NCBI GenBank assembly: GCA_963922205.1
Contig: CAWUHX010000068.1
Coordinates: forward strand, 496,001 to 560,000
Direction of reading: 5' to 3'
Source of the DNA: Romanomermis culicivorax
Lineage: Eukaryota; Nematoda; Enoplea; Mermithida; Mermithidae
DNA: 64,000 bases
Position 1 is the first letter of the stretch. Each line of letters opens with the position of its first letter. Below, piece after piece: positions 35,174 through 47,394 of the stretch. The translations under genes were made by a program, and so were the position numbers. The notes under the pieces are model-generated. The model did not search any database. It saw nothing but the letters and a program-made list of their open reading frames with translations, and was not told the DNA's origin.

Positions 35174-35590
35174 TAAAACTCATGAGTCTATTCAAAACCG
35201 AAATTTATTCAAACTAAGACGACTGTTAGGATCAGGCACCATTAGAGTATTGGCTGAATACACAAAAACATTAACCCGAAAATTGCAAATAAATTAGAGC
35301 GACAATTAGTGCGTTATGAAATTCATATTAAGGGGAAAGAATTAGTCGATGATCGAACGCTTTTTCCGGCTAAAATGATTCAACAGCCTATTTTACATGC
35401 AAATACAAACAAAAAAAACCATCCGCAAATCTTAGGTAGAAAACAACGAGATTGATAAATATAGCCGCCTTTCAAAATGCCACCAGTTTCAAAGGGGAAA
35501 ACTTTTCCGAAACGAGTTTCCTGTCTTGAACCTGACCGTAAAATAACATTTTCCGCCGAAATTAACGTTCCTTGTAACGGAAAAATAATC
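35174..35590 (+). pseudogene. Frameshifted coding-like sequence, unidentified
   Basis: One frame (35174-35299) reads ESIQNRNLFKLRRLLG... and ends in TAG. Overlapping it in another frame, 35270-35456 reads ...RYEIHIKGKELVDDRTLFP... and ends in TGA. A further ATG-led frame at 35477-35592 reads MPPVSKGKTFPKRV.... The pieces look like one intronless coding sequence broken by a frameshift and stop codons, as in a retro-copy or transposon gene. I do not recognise the family. Confidence 0.35.
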
Positions 35591-35867
35591 TAACTGTTCC
35601 AAAAAAATATAAGAGGAAAAAAGTGATCAGTTCAGTTTCTTCAAAAATTTTAAAATGCAATTTTCTCCATGATTATTGGCCAATATCACTTTCGCGGCAT
35701 GTTGGGGACATGCGGTTTTCTAGGTCGTAGAAAAAGAACCCCATAACTGTTTTGGAGAATAATAAAATGGAAGTTATCGATGCTTGTATATTCTTGGTTT
35801 TTTTGCACAAATTTACTTTCAAATGCAGGGAAATTTAGGCGCCGAAGAAATTTGAGCGGAACTTCGT

Positions 35868-37021
35868 GAGTGGTCCTGTTGGAATATTTTTCGTATAAAA
35901 TTGACTGGGATGAAGCCAGAATACCAGTATTCCACCAGTTCCTTCCATCGTTTTATACATTCGTGGAAAATTTGCATATTAGGTATATCAGGTAAGATTT
36001 ATTTGATGCAGTATAAGGCAATTTGTTTCATGATGTGCATCTCTAGAGTACACTATATTTGTGATATGATACCATGCAATCACCGCCCTTTTCTCTAACG
36101 TGAAATAAATTCTGTTTTTTATTCTTCTGATGTCAATGACTTATGACAGTTCATCTTTTTCTCATTCAATCAACATATAGGTATTCACGCATTCTTGGAG
36201 TATTTCAGTCGACAAGACTTACTAATTTTGCTTATATCTAAGAATTTTGCTAAGTTGTTTCAATGGTCGATGATGTGTTCATTATGTCAGTTGATAAACT
36301 ATTGAACTGAGCTGTTTAACGAGTGCTACAAATAAGGGATCTCTTAATGACTGCTTTAAATTCGAGTAAAATAGCAGTACTTGTGCCCGTCAGCTATAGG
36401 CACAAAAATGGTGTTTCCGCACATCTATAAACAAATGCCTGTGGAACGTTCATAAGAATCGAAGAAGACTGGATGAGGGCTGCCATTTTGGGCTATACAC
36501 GATTAGTGTCTATGACAAAATTTTAGCAAATATAGGATTACTTCGTCTTTGAGCTGTGAGAAACAAAATTTACTAGTGTTCACAAGATACACATTTCAAT
36601 GTTAAGGAAATCTAGTCATTCGTCAATAGTTCCATCTGTATGCAAATATACGAAAATCTAAGTGAATTCAGAACAGTCCACTATTGTTTACAGTTAATGT
36701 TTTTATTGACAATTTACCACCTTAAATGTGAATTCTCCATAGCAGCTTACCCTATGATTCATTCATTTTTTTCATTTTCACGGATTTTAGACAGGATAAG
36801 TACTTATTCAATAGTCTATCAACAGATTTGAAGTTCAAAGGAATTATGAAGCATGTAAAGAAAACGGGTGCACAAAGTACTTTCCTGGAGGGTCTGTGGT
36901 CACCCATCAAGAACCTAGTGCTGAAGAAAATTTGAAACACTTCGTCATGCTCAATCCAACAGATATCCTAGCAAAAGCTAGAAAAAATTTCATTCGAGAC
37001 AAGTTCCAAGTGAACGAATAG
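35868..37021 (+). CDS. 3' exons of an unidentified plus-strand gene
   Basis: The penultimate exon (about 35868-35991) reads ...DWDEARIPVFHQFLPSF... and ends CAG|GTAAG. The last exon (36826-37021) follows an AACAG acceptor and reads ...FEVQRNYEACKENGCTKYF... to a TAG stop, about 64 codons. The two join in phase (2+1). The start of the penultimate exon is uncertain because an upstream in-frame TGA requires an acceptor close by. The C-terminus is charged and soluble, without membrane segments. I do not recognise the protein. The stop codon is only 44 nt from the collagen ATG. Confidence 0.5.
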
Positions 37022-37065
37022 GGGAATCAACTTCACTGACGCATTTTTTAAACTAAAACTTTAGA
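37022..37065 (+). promoter_or_regulatory. 44-nt intercistronic gap with trans-splice-like acceptor
   Basis: Between the upstream stop (37019-37021) and the collagen ATG (37066) is a T/A-rich gap ending AAACTTTAGA. The TTTAG acceptor is one base from the ATG. This is the layout of a nematode spliced-leader acceptor. No AATAAA is present in the gap. Confidence 0.45.
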
Positions 37066-39705
37066 ATGATCGAAACCAAAGTTGCCGGTACGGTAGCCGT
37101 CGGCCTCAGTTTGACCACCATCGCTAGCGTACTATTCTACGTGCCGGTTTTGTGGCAAAAAATGGACGTCATCCAAAATAAACTCAAGTTGGAAATGTCC
37201 GAGTTCAACGCCGTGATCGACGACGCTTGGAAAGAGATCATCGTCGTCCGATCGCAAATGGGCAAAGACCAAAATGGCAAAGTTAAACGCCAGGCTCAAG
37301 GAAACTGTCGTAAGTGGTCTCGGGACAATATATGGAGGGAAAATATCAGTGATTCCGGTTCTAAGATTGTTAAAATGGCTTATAATAGTCATGTGATTAT
37401 GCAACTTTTTCACAAAATGTCAGAACAAAGAAAACATTTATTTCAGAATGCTCCGATTCCAAGGGATGCCCGCCAGGTGCCGCCGGCGAACCAGGAGAAA
37501 ATGGCATGGATGGGTAAGACACAAAAAACAAAAAACAATCCGCCAAAAAAGAGTCCTAAAGGTTATCGGTTTTGTTCCTCGAACAGCCTATCCTAGTTTT
37601 TCATCATGAGCATTCGCAGTAAACCGCTGACTTTTTTGTAATCTTTTGCTTCAACAATTGCAATCCAAGCTTACTGAAAAACTGTCTAACCAGTGATGAA
37701 AACTGAACAAACTAAGGTTGAATGTCTAATAATGGTTGATTTTGGTGGTCATGAGCAAAACCACCGTCAGAAATATTTTCAATTTTTACAAATTTTCGAC
37801 ACTTCTTCCATTTAAAGCTGCAGAATGATCCACAATTTGTTTAAAACTAATTGGAATCAAATCTTGATAAATAAGCATCACACTCGTAATTTTTCATTCC
37901 GAACTGGGAGCAGTATTTTTTCTTGAATTTTTCGATTTTCTGGAATCTGTAAAAGAATCGTTTTTGAAAAAGCACAAAAAATTTTGCTTTTGAATTTAGC
38001 TACGCAGACAAGTCTGTGAAATTTTCACGTGAATATTTTTCTATCGAACGCGAAAAGTCAAAATCTCAGATATACTCTGTTTACTGTGACGTAAGATTTT
38101 CAGGCGGACGGTGGTTTTTTGGACCACTCTGCATACGTAACAAGTATCACCCATCTTTCATGTAAAAGGGTTTATGCTGGATTTCCAAGATTTGAACAAG
38201 ACGTCAATAAGTTTGATCAATGGATGAATTAAATGAAAACTGGGCGCTTTCTAAGGTCTGATCAAGTTAAAAATCCACTCGGTGGTCGAATCTCAGGTAG
38301 TCTGCATAATAGATGTTCGGCCATTGTATAAGGAAAGTTTTTTGGTCCTACTGCAAAGTGTACTTTCCCAAAGATGTAGAGTACCTTGAAAGAAGCAATA
38401 TAGGTATACAAACCTGGGCCTTATAACCAAAAGAGTTTTTGCAAATTTGGAAAAGGATGTAAAAATAGGCAAAACTTCCCCCCTGGAAACTCAAAAACTG
38501 CTGGGCCCCAAATCCAAACCCTGAAACAGGCGAAATTTCCTCCACCACACGGATTCTGTCACTCAGGTTTTCCGAACCATATGTTATGTCACTAATAACG
38601 ACGTTTTCGATTATTTACAGTAAAATCGATGTTAGAAGAGTGAGATTATGTATATTTTAATTTTGATGCCGACCAAATGACGATAGTATGGTTGGCAAGA
38701 TCTCGAGGCTAACGTTTGACGCATTGCCTCTCTGGAAGGCATTGAGTGGTCTCAAATTTCCTGAGAAGCTATCGATGAAATTTGATTTCATGCACACCTA
38801 AAAAATATCTAGATTTTGAGCCCAACAGTTTTTGAGCAGGGTGAGGTGTTTTTGCCTGTTTTTTCATTTTTTTCCAAATTTTTAGAAACACTGTAGATTT
38901 TAAGATACTGGTTTGTATACTTACATTGCTCCTTTCAAAGTACCCTACGTCTCTGGAAAAGTGCACTTTGCTGTAGGAGCAAAAGTAATTTTCTCTCTAT
39001 CATGGTATGTACGGCCTGCATGGGGTCAATATATTCAGAAGCCCCTCCAGAGACACTCCAAAAAAGCACATCTTTCACACAAGAGCACACACCCTACATT
39101 TTGTAGCATGGCTGGTGGACCAGGCAAACCAGGACCCAAAGGTGAACGCGGTCGAGTCTACCACCCACTGCCCCCAGTGCCCAATCAATGCCGAGCATGC
39201 CCCGCCGGTCCCGCCGGACCGGTCGGACCAAAAGGCGAAGACGGCAAAGCAGTAAGTGACATTGAATGAAACATCAAAATTTTGAGAGAAAAAATTCAAT
39301 TTTTTTCCAATCCAGGGCAACAAAGGCAAACCGGGAGCAGCCGGACCCGCCGGCAAACCAGGCGACAAAGGAGGCGTCGGTCAACCAGGACCCGCAGGTC
39401 AACCTGGCTCGGACGGCAAATCTGGTCCCGCTGGAACGGCCGGTGGCGCGGGAACGACGTTCACCAAAGGACCGACCGGAGCCAAAGGTAACGCTGGACC
39501 GGCTGGCTTGCCAGGCCCGGCCGGACCGCTCGGTAAAGACGGCCAACCGGGCAAAGACGGATCGACCGGACCGGCCGGACCCCTCGGTAAACCGGGTAAT
39601 CCTGGAGCCAAGGGCGACGCTGGACCAGCCGGCAAACCTGGCTTGCCCGGCAAGGACGCCAAATATTGTCCGTGCCCAAAAAAGACCGGATACAAGACGG
39701 CCTAA
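37066..39705 (+). CDS. Nematode cuticle collagen (4 exons, 281 aa)
   Basis: Exons are 37066-37309, 37447-37513, 39107-39251 and 39316-39705; phases agree and the total of 846 nt ends in TAA. Residues 5-58 are the nematode cuticle collagen N-terminal domain: a hydrophobic anchor, then VLFYVPVLWQKMD and a region rich in acidic and hydrophobic residues. A basic KVKR (72-75) is a likely furin-type processing site. Cys clusters (NCQCS, GCPPG; later QCRACP) bracket short Gly-X-Y blocks, followed by a roughly 115-residue Gly-X-Y domain with brief interruptions. The C-terminus YCPCPKK provides the cysteines typical of these collagens. Such proteins form disulfide-linked trimers in the extracellular cuticle. 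Length is normal for the family. Introns are 137, 1593 and 64 bp. Codons are GC-rich compared with surroundings, which suggests high expression. Confidence 0.95.
37514..39106 (+). other. Large second intron of the collagen gene
   Basis: This 1.6-kb intron is unusually long for a cuticle collagen. It is AT-rich with no recognisable element ends. Open frames here are short and unsupported. Confidence 0.6.
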
Positions 39706-39842
39706 GGTTGATGAGCTAGTCGCCCGAAACCGTATATTATTAGTTCGAGAGTTTTTGTTTACGAATTCACTACTACTCCATACGCGCTAGATATGCCATA
39801 AGTTCTTCCTGTGAAATCGGTGCTATTGACGGCTGGTTAAAA

Positions 39843-39848
39843 AATAAA
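39843..39848 (+). terminator. AATAAA polyadenylation signal of the collagen gene
   Basis: A canonical AATAAA lies 138 bp after the collagen stop codon and is the first one downstream. Confidence 0.5.
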
Positions 39849-41397
39849 TGCGATGAAAGGACAACATAATGATTTTCAAAAATGCACGAAAAGATGGCCA
39901 CAACAGAAAGGGAACAGACCGCCTCGTGAACAAAAAACTGATCATTAGCTTCTTTTTGCATGTTGGATAGATCTTTGAAACCCGCATCCAATGTAGGAAA
40001 TCAAAATTTGAATCCGAAAAACCCATGCAGTTGATTTGGTCGGAGGGGACTCCCTTCCCGAAAGGGATGTTTGTATAACCGGGCCCAGGTCACATAGAAA
40101 AACTTTTTAGGCATTCAAGTCAGTACCTTTAGGTCGTCAAGGTTTCAAAAACAACTGGCGATATTTGAACTTTCGATTTTTGCACTGAAGATTGTCCTTG
40201 TGTCACTGTTTCACATGAAAATGCACAGTGTGGTAATTAACCGGTCGGACAAAGAAACTACGTACCGGATAAGTAAATAGCTCTGAAATCTGAAAATCCT
40301 GAAATCATACGTGTTATGGGGCATTCGAAGGTCCACAGCAACCGCAAAAAGTGACCATTTTCCCATTAACCTTTTTTACACTGAAGAAAAAAGAACAAAA
40401 AAAGGAAGCATCTGGACACTAGAAATATATAAAGATAAATAAGTAAAAGCAAAAAATTAAGATATAAAGTAGATAAGAACGGAGAAAAAATCACAAAGGA
40501 TAAAATTAAACAGGAAATAGAGCGTGCCGAATTGTATAACAATTAAATTGGAGACAATGCTTACTAAGCAATGACAACTTGTAATCTACTGTTTCATGAG
40601 CAAAAAAGAAAAAAGTAGAAGACAAGAAATAAGAAAATGAAAGAGAGCAGAGTCAAAAGATAAAAATGCAAAAATATACATGAACGAAAACATAATTGCA
40701 ACACACGGAACGAACAGAGAAAAATATAAGGTAAAAAGAAAAATGTGGAGAAAATGTTATTGTTCTCTCCGTTGCTCGTTTGGAATCGCCCAATTAAGAA
40801 TCGCTCAGTTGGGAATCGCTCATTTGGGAATAGACCTTCCAGAGGATCCATCGCATGTTGAAACAGCCGGAAAATCGCAGACTGCAAATTCGTGACATAT
40901 TTCATAAGCCATCTAATCACTGGTACAAAAATCATGAAACATTGTGTGCTTTAGGGGTAAGTCCAGAACGTTTTTGATCATTCCGCGTGTTGTCAACAAT
41001 ACATTTGCTCTTTTTTCTCCGCTCAGATCTTATAGCACTGCAGATCCTTCTTCGGAACAGTATTTTTTTAGGCGCTTATTTCGCTTCATGTGTTCAGATG
41101 ACCAAATTGCTTTTTCCTAGACGCGAAACATCACACAGAGAAGCATCTCTTAGCAACCAATACTCAATTATGTAAAATGAACTCAATTGATCGTATCCCA
41201 GGACGTTCGAAGTTACGTCGTCGGTGTCTGCGGCTTTGGCTACAACGTAAATTTGATGCGAATCCATTTTCATGAAGAGTTTGATGCGACTAGAAGATAA
41301 ACATATATCTAAAGACAATTATTCTAAGCTGCCCGCGAGCCATGAGATTAGTAATTTTTTTACTGTAGGCGTATGACAATGCTAGACACGAACCTCT
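39849..41397. other. Intergenic region between collagen and CATIP-like gene
   Basis: Mostly AT-rich. It contains a short minisatellite (40791-40835) and a low-complexity GAAAA-rich stretch (40380-40680). Frames on both strands here are short and without domains. Confidence 0.4.
40791..40835 (+). repeat. Short 15-bp minisatellite (GGAATCGCTCAGTTG-type)
   Basis: About three tandem units of the type GGAATCGC(C/T)CA(A/G)TT occur. Unit size matches the arrays found in the foldback arms elsewhere in the window, but no inverted partner was seen nearby. Confidence 0.5.
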
Positions 41398-41404
41398 ATG
41401 GAAA

Positions 41405-41410
41405 TTTCAG
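41405..41410 (+). promoter_or_regulatory. Putative trans-splice acceptor TTTCAG of the CATIP-like gene
   Basis: TTTCAG ends 11 bp upstream of the in-frame ATG at 41422. It could be a spliced-leader acceptor or an ordinary acceptor of an internal exon. Confidence 0.4.
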
Positions 41411-41421
41411 GCGTCAAAGTC

Positions 41422-44400
41422 ATGGAGTCGATTGATTTCCGCGAAACGTTGAACGTAGTTTCGGTGAAAAGCGGTCAAGCCGTCGGTCGTTTCGAGGTCG
41501 ATATTAAAAAAGAGAAGCACGTTGAACTAGGCCAGTTTTTAGAAATTTTCATTTTTTACTATCGATTTTTCACCTCGAGTATGCGTTGTAGATTCCGAAG
41601 ATAGAAAGCGTGCTCGTTTTTCCATCCACGGAAAAGGCGACGGTTTGGGCGATTTGAAAGAAACGACCAGCAATTTCGAAATTCGGTCGCTCGTCGAACT
41701 TGAAGAAGAAAACGATCACGTTATGATAGCTGTTTTGAATGAGGAATTGAAAGAATATGGCCAAGTATGTAATATATGACGTTTAATTCTATATTAACAG
41801 AAATTCATACCGTTACAGTTCGCTTCAACATTTGATGAAGCGAAACATGTGCAAGTACATTTTTTATTCATTGATTCCTCGATACTAAACGGATTATTGC
41901 AATGAGACACTACTATGGAATAGCACTCGTTTAGTGTATAATATAATACTCAAAAAATTGACAAGTTTGGTTGTGTATCCTCATAAATTCACAGTCCTAT
42001 TGCCCATACTGAAAATCGCAGAATTATGACATAGTACTTTCCCTTCCGTTTTATTTAGAAAAATTTCAAGGAAAACGCATAATATTGAAGTCAGATCTAG
42101 TATGTTGGTAAAAATGGAATATTCAGTCTGGATATCATTAATATGAGATATAATATCGTGAAAGATACTATCGCTCCCAAAAATAGAATTGAGAGACCAG
42201 CTTCAATGGATTTTTCTCACCCTTCGTTTACCTCCACACACCTAGTCGCTCCAATAGTGAATTAGTTTTAATAATTCGTGAGTAAATGGAGATTCAATCA
42301 GTTATCACTGAGTCTCACATTCTTGGAGGAAAAAAGATGTCCATTCCTTTCTAAATAAACCTTAAAAAGCAAATCCAAGAAAATCTATAGATGGGGATTA
42401 TCCTGCATCGTGAGCCACAATCAGAGATAAAAGCGGCCGCGTAGGCGTGTTGTTTTGCATGCGCAGATTTTTCCTCCTACAGACTCATTAGCAGACGGAA
42501 TAATTTATCTGAATATTCAAGTATATTATGCACACGTGAATGCACATAGGGAAGGGTTCGAAGGGGTAAACCCTCCCACCTGGGCTACAAATACTCTCTC
42601 CTGGCCAAAAAAATGCCCAAGTACCACCACCTCAACTTTTTGAAATGGAAAATATCCTGTTTATCGGTTTATCTTTTTAAGGGAAATTTTTACATTCCGC
42701 AAACGAATCTCCTATACTTTTCTTTTTACCCGGAAAATTTTCCCGTACGTGCCTGTTATCACAGATCTGGCTGCTAAATACGAGCAGCTCATGACGATCT
42801 GAATCTGTAGATTTTACGAGTTTTTACAAATGTTGCCTTCCTTTATTGAGACCATTCATTCGAAAGTTTACAAGTCAACCATTATGACAAGATTAGACGA
42901 TGGAACTCTGGAGATAAAGTTGACATGCTTTGACAATGGAAACGACCATGTGAGATGCACATACGATCGTGTGCTTAGAATATTTGTTTCAACATTCATT
43001 TCAGAAAGGTGCAGAAACGTTGACCCTGCTCAAGAAAGAAGAAGCTGATAATTTCTTGTCAGATGGTGATTGATTTCTTTTGAAATAAACTTACGAATAC
43101 GCTAATTTATATATTACTAGGTGCTAGTCTTTTACTAATGCGTTTTTTGGTCAAAACAAATTTTAAAGGTCATTTGCAATTTATCACTTTCGACAATGTA
43201 CTGGGATTATGTACGGTAAACTACGTAAGAGAAACTCTTTTGTTCTCTAATTATCTTTTTCACAAAAAATATTTCGGTTCAGTTCGCCGCTGGTGAGGTC
43301 TATCTTTGCGAAGAAGATACGGATGACGAAGAGGAAAATATCTCTATTGGCGACGGCAGCATCCAAGGAGACGGCAATCGTTCGAAAAATGGGTCCGTGA
43401 ACAATCTAAAACCCGGTCGCCGAGCAGTGAGGCTTGTGAAAATTGGTCGCGAGTTGTGGAAAAATGAGGACGCTATAGACAGGTGGATGTTCTATTTGTT
43501 CAGGAATGGGTGAGATCAGGCGCACTTGGCAACATATCCAAGAAAGACGATAAATTTTGTTGTGTTTTTGTAGAAAAATTTATTCATGGTTGCATATGAA
43601 TTCACCGGTCTACATGGAAGGAACGTCGGACATTTGGCAAGATGGACATGGTGAAAATGACCAACATGTCGATCATACTGTGGAACTGTTGAGACCAATC
43701 GAAAAATCAAATCAAGTTGATGAAAATTCGGAACAAGAATTAATTGATCCAAAACCAGCCGTGGACCAAACTGTTGATGTGAAAGCTACCATGCTCCATT
43801 CTACCGAAAGTCCAACTAAGGAAAGTCAACTTAAACAAGAACAACAGAGCGACGTTGCAAAAGATGGTGCCGAAAAATTAGATGTTACACCAGTTTCCAA
43901 AGTTGAGCCTTCTGGAGAGGCTGAAAAAGACCATCCAATCGAACAACATGATTCTGTTCAAAGCCCAATTTTGAGCATGAAAGAATTCTTAAATGAAACT
44001 CGACATGTAGAGAATCGAGAAAAGAATCCAGATAAAATTACTGATGAGAGCCATGCAATACAAGACGATTTGAAAACTGAAAATAATCACGATGACCTTA
44101 TTATGAAAAGTTCTACGGAATTGGAACCGTACCCGAAAGACGAGCCCGTCGTTCACGGACGCCTAGTTGATCTTCAAATTCCATCCACCATTAAAGAAGA
44201 AGATGAAAAAATCTTAGTGGATTCTACGGTTGATACACAAGAGCCCAAACAACGATCCTTAGAAAGTATAGCCGAAGCACAGGAAGTGTCCGAAGAATCG
44301 GCCACAAAAGTTCTCGAGGAAACAGAAAAAGAGCCAGCGATTGAGATTCCCGAGACAATGGTTCTCGAAAAGCATCAACAAGCACCCGAATTATTAAGTC

Positions 44401-46063
44401 AAGAACTTGACGAGCCACAGCATAAACAGCCGTTGGAACTGCAGCATGAATTTTCAGAGCATGCGGAAAATATAGCTCACGAAGACATTGCTCATGAAGA
44501 TTGTAATGAACAAACATTTAAGATGCGTCCAGATTCGGCTGGAGAAACATTGGATGAAGGACAGAATGATCAAGTGGAAGCTGTGGAAAGCTGCGAAGTT
44601 CCCACTGACACTGGTGCTCCAATAGTCGAACCTACAGCAGTGAAAACACCGTCTGAGGAGAATCATGAGCGGATGTCGAATTTGAACAGGAAACGTTTCA
44701 AAAGGCTGAAAAAACCAGCAAATTTTACAGATTCACATAGTATTTTTGACGATAATAGCATACCTAATATTGAAATGATGGTAAGTAGTCTGGTTTCAAA
44801 ATTCTTTACATCAATGTTGTAGTTCATGAGGCTACTGTTCAATTTATTATTGAAACCATTAAGTTCCTCAAAGCATCTAAAATTTGAATTTGGAAGGCAC
44901 ATTAGTTATTTCTGTCATTTTTTACCGAATTACATGCCAGAGCTGCTTGGTAACAACCAACTTTCGTGTGAAAAAAGTTGCAGTAAAAGCTCCTTGTAGC
45001 CACGATCATGGAAAAAAGTGTTCGCTTTTTAAAAATGAAATGCGTGTAAAATAAAAAATGTCACAAATATGTGCTGACCTGAAAATCGTCTAAACAGATA
45101 ATTTATTAACAAATTTCCGTTGGTCAGTAGAGTAGTCGCACAAATTTTTAGTTTCTTAAGACGCGTTGTTTGACACAACAGTACAATTCCATATTTTGAC
45201 GGTTTTCTGCTGAACTATATGTCGCATTGGCCTGTAAATTTATGAGCATTTGAGTGAAAATCGTACTGTAAAAGTATTGGGCAAGCGATTTTGATAACAT
45301 TAAGATTTTTTTGATTGAATTTGAAAGCATTTTATAAAAATGAACTATAGTAGTGCTCGCTTCCCGCTTTTATTATTTGGAAATGCTTTGGCAAAAAACA
45401 GTTACCCGTTTTAGTATGTTCAGCGATTTGATCAAAGCATGTCGACTGTCAATAACAGGTTGCAGAGGCACACCTACATCCTTATCACACATTGCGATCG
45501 TATTTGTATAAAACTTACCCACATGAGCTTCCAATAAGCGGTTTTTAGCCGAAAAACTTGACAGATTTTTACCCTGAGGAGGTAAACTAGATTTTCACCA
45601 TAATTTAGCCTATGAAACTTCCTCAAAATTAAAGATGCTGTAATATAAGTAACGTTTTTGAATAAATTTCAAAAGAGACATATCGACTCACGTTCATTTT
45701 GCTGCATTACCGCCCAACTCGGACAGATTTATCGTCAATAAAATCTATAATTTTGCTGAATGAAGTCTAACATTGCTGAATTTCCATCCTTGAAGATAGT
45801 CAAGAAAAACGATGAATTCATGATCCTCATCCTAGGATGTGGTTTATCATCTATGGTCATTGTCTATTAAGGACGATTCCACACCGGCTGAATGTCAGTC
45901 GTATTTGATCGATCATCCAGAACTTCGCACACTAATGACCGATTTTCTTCAAACGTTATTCATTGCTAAACCGAAGAATGTGGTCCAGTTCGCAGCCAAA
46001 TATTTCCAGTACATTTCGGATATTTCCCGATTAGCCACTCCGGATGATAAACAAGCAGATTGA
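41422..46063 (+). CDS. CATIP-like protein with acidic insertion and RIIa-like C-terminus (8 exons, about 733 aa)
   Basis: Exons are 41422-41530, 41592-41764, 42821-42949, 43005-43065, 43121-43215, 43283-43482, 43574-44780 and 45836-46063; phases agree to a TGA stop. The N-terminal ~260 residues follow the order of CATIP (ciliogenesis-associated TTC17-interacting protein): IDFRETLNVVS, ARFSIHGKGDG, SDGASLLLMRFLV, then ITFDNVLGLC. CATIP is known to act with TTC17 in actin organisation and cilium assembly. Residues about 280-655 are a Glu/Gln/Lys-rich, probably disordered insertion. The last exon reads HPELRTLMTDFLQTL..KP..VVQFAAKYF, an RIIa-type docking motif. The first junction needs a GC donor at 41531, or a nearby alternative. 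An in-frame ATG also exists at 41398, but a TTTCAG at 41405-41410 looks like a trans-splice acceptor and favours 41422. Confidence 0.78.
42527..42650 (-). mobile_element. Family-C MITE fragment in an intron of the CATIP-like gene
   Basis: ATGCACATAGGGAAGGG, GGGGTAAACCCTCCC, CTGGCCAAAAAAATG and CTCAACTTTTT follow the same order as the left half of 14024-14482. The opposite end is absent. Confidence 0.5.
44781..45835 (+). other. Last intron of the CATIP-like gene, AT-rich repeat inside
   Basis: A 1,055-bp intron. About 45290-45420 belongs to the dispersed repeat with GCTTCCCGCTTTTATTATTTGG, also seen at about 46620-46870 and 41910-42080. No exon was seen inside. Confidence 0.5.
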
Positions 46064-47394
46064 AAGTTTTTGCTTTTATTTGAATTTTGCGTTAATTTAT
46101 GACACTGATAATCATTTTCTATCGAAAAATGGGCATTTTTAATTTTTTTCAGCGGAAAGAATGAAGCTATGGTTATTTCTGAGATAGCCATATGATTGGA
46201 AAACCTGGAGGGTCATCACATTGTTAAACATATGAAAGAAGATTCTTGAGGCGGGATCCCTTGGCCAATCCCCCAATTAAATATATGTTCTAAGTCGTAA
46301 ATAAGTACATGATTATTCATCTGATTCACGCATTGCGCAACGTGATCCACAATAATCATTGGATGACTGAAGTTTCTACTTTGAGATTTCTGCTTCGTAC
46401 TGTAAATCACAAGTGGTAATCTTCTACTATTATTCTCACATTTTTGTTAAAATGCTTCTAAGAAAGTACTATTTTATGTTTCTACAATTTCTGGCTAAAC
46501 CAAGTGTCCGATAGAGCTAAAAATTTGTGGAGTTATTCAACTAATTTCCAACAATTTTTTGAATGAAAAATGCTGCATTAAAAACTTGCAGTAAAAAATT
46601 TGAGAACGGGAATGATTTTTAGTCTGCTTTTTATAAAATGTTTCTAAAATGAAAATTGACGGAAATATTCGGTGACCTTAAAATCTTCCACATGAACCTT
46701 TCATTGTAGAATTTTTTTACTCGAAAATTTCTTTGTGTTACTTGAGTGTTGTCACAAATTTTCAGTTTCCTGTGACGTGCGGCTCGGCAGAAAATGCTGA
46801 AAATACAAAATATTACTTGCTTCCCGGATTCTTTATTTGGAAGCATTTCAAGTGTGTCATTTTTGAAATTTATAGTGTATGTGTCATTTTTGAATTTGGA
46901 AGTATTTTATAAGAAACAAACTGTAGTCTAGTTATGTAGTATACATTTGATTGAAAAAGAATGCTCCAAATCTGTATCTTTTCTGTTTGACTACATATGC
47001 TGACATGGTATCTCATGCAAAATATGTTTGCTCAATCGTTTGACGCATTCCTTCTGGGTCAAATTAGTCAAAAGTTGTTTTTTCTGACGTTACTCGTATA
47101 AGTTAAAATTCTACAACAATTTTTTTCGGCATCACGATCAAATCAATGAAAAACTTCGTTTTATTGCATCTCGTTCGTTATTATATCAACCATCAACTCT
47201 AGCAACGTGAAAAAGTTTTCAAATTTATGAGCTATAAAATTACAGAATCGACAAAATTTTCAAAAAGAAAAAATACTTTTCAGCAAAATATTTTCCATTT
47301 ACTTATCGACAAAGTTTCCAAGTGATAAGGGTCTTGACAAACGTTTTACGAATATCAGTGTAGTGCATTCGGATTCTCTAGAAAAAACCATAAA
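46064..47394. other. Intergenic region, dispersed repeat
   Basis: This separates the CATIP-like and CPG4-like genes. About 46570-46920 is another copy of the AT-rich dispersed repeat. No supported exons. CTCTAG at about 47376-47381 upstream of the next ATG might be a trans-splice acceptor. Confidence 0.4.

Noticed and set aside
39274-39695. Large antisense and alternate-frame ORFs over the collagen
   Set aside because: They are shadows of the GC-rich Gly-X-Y coding exon on the plus strand.
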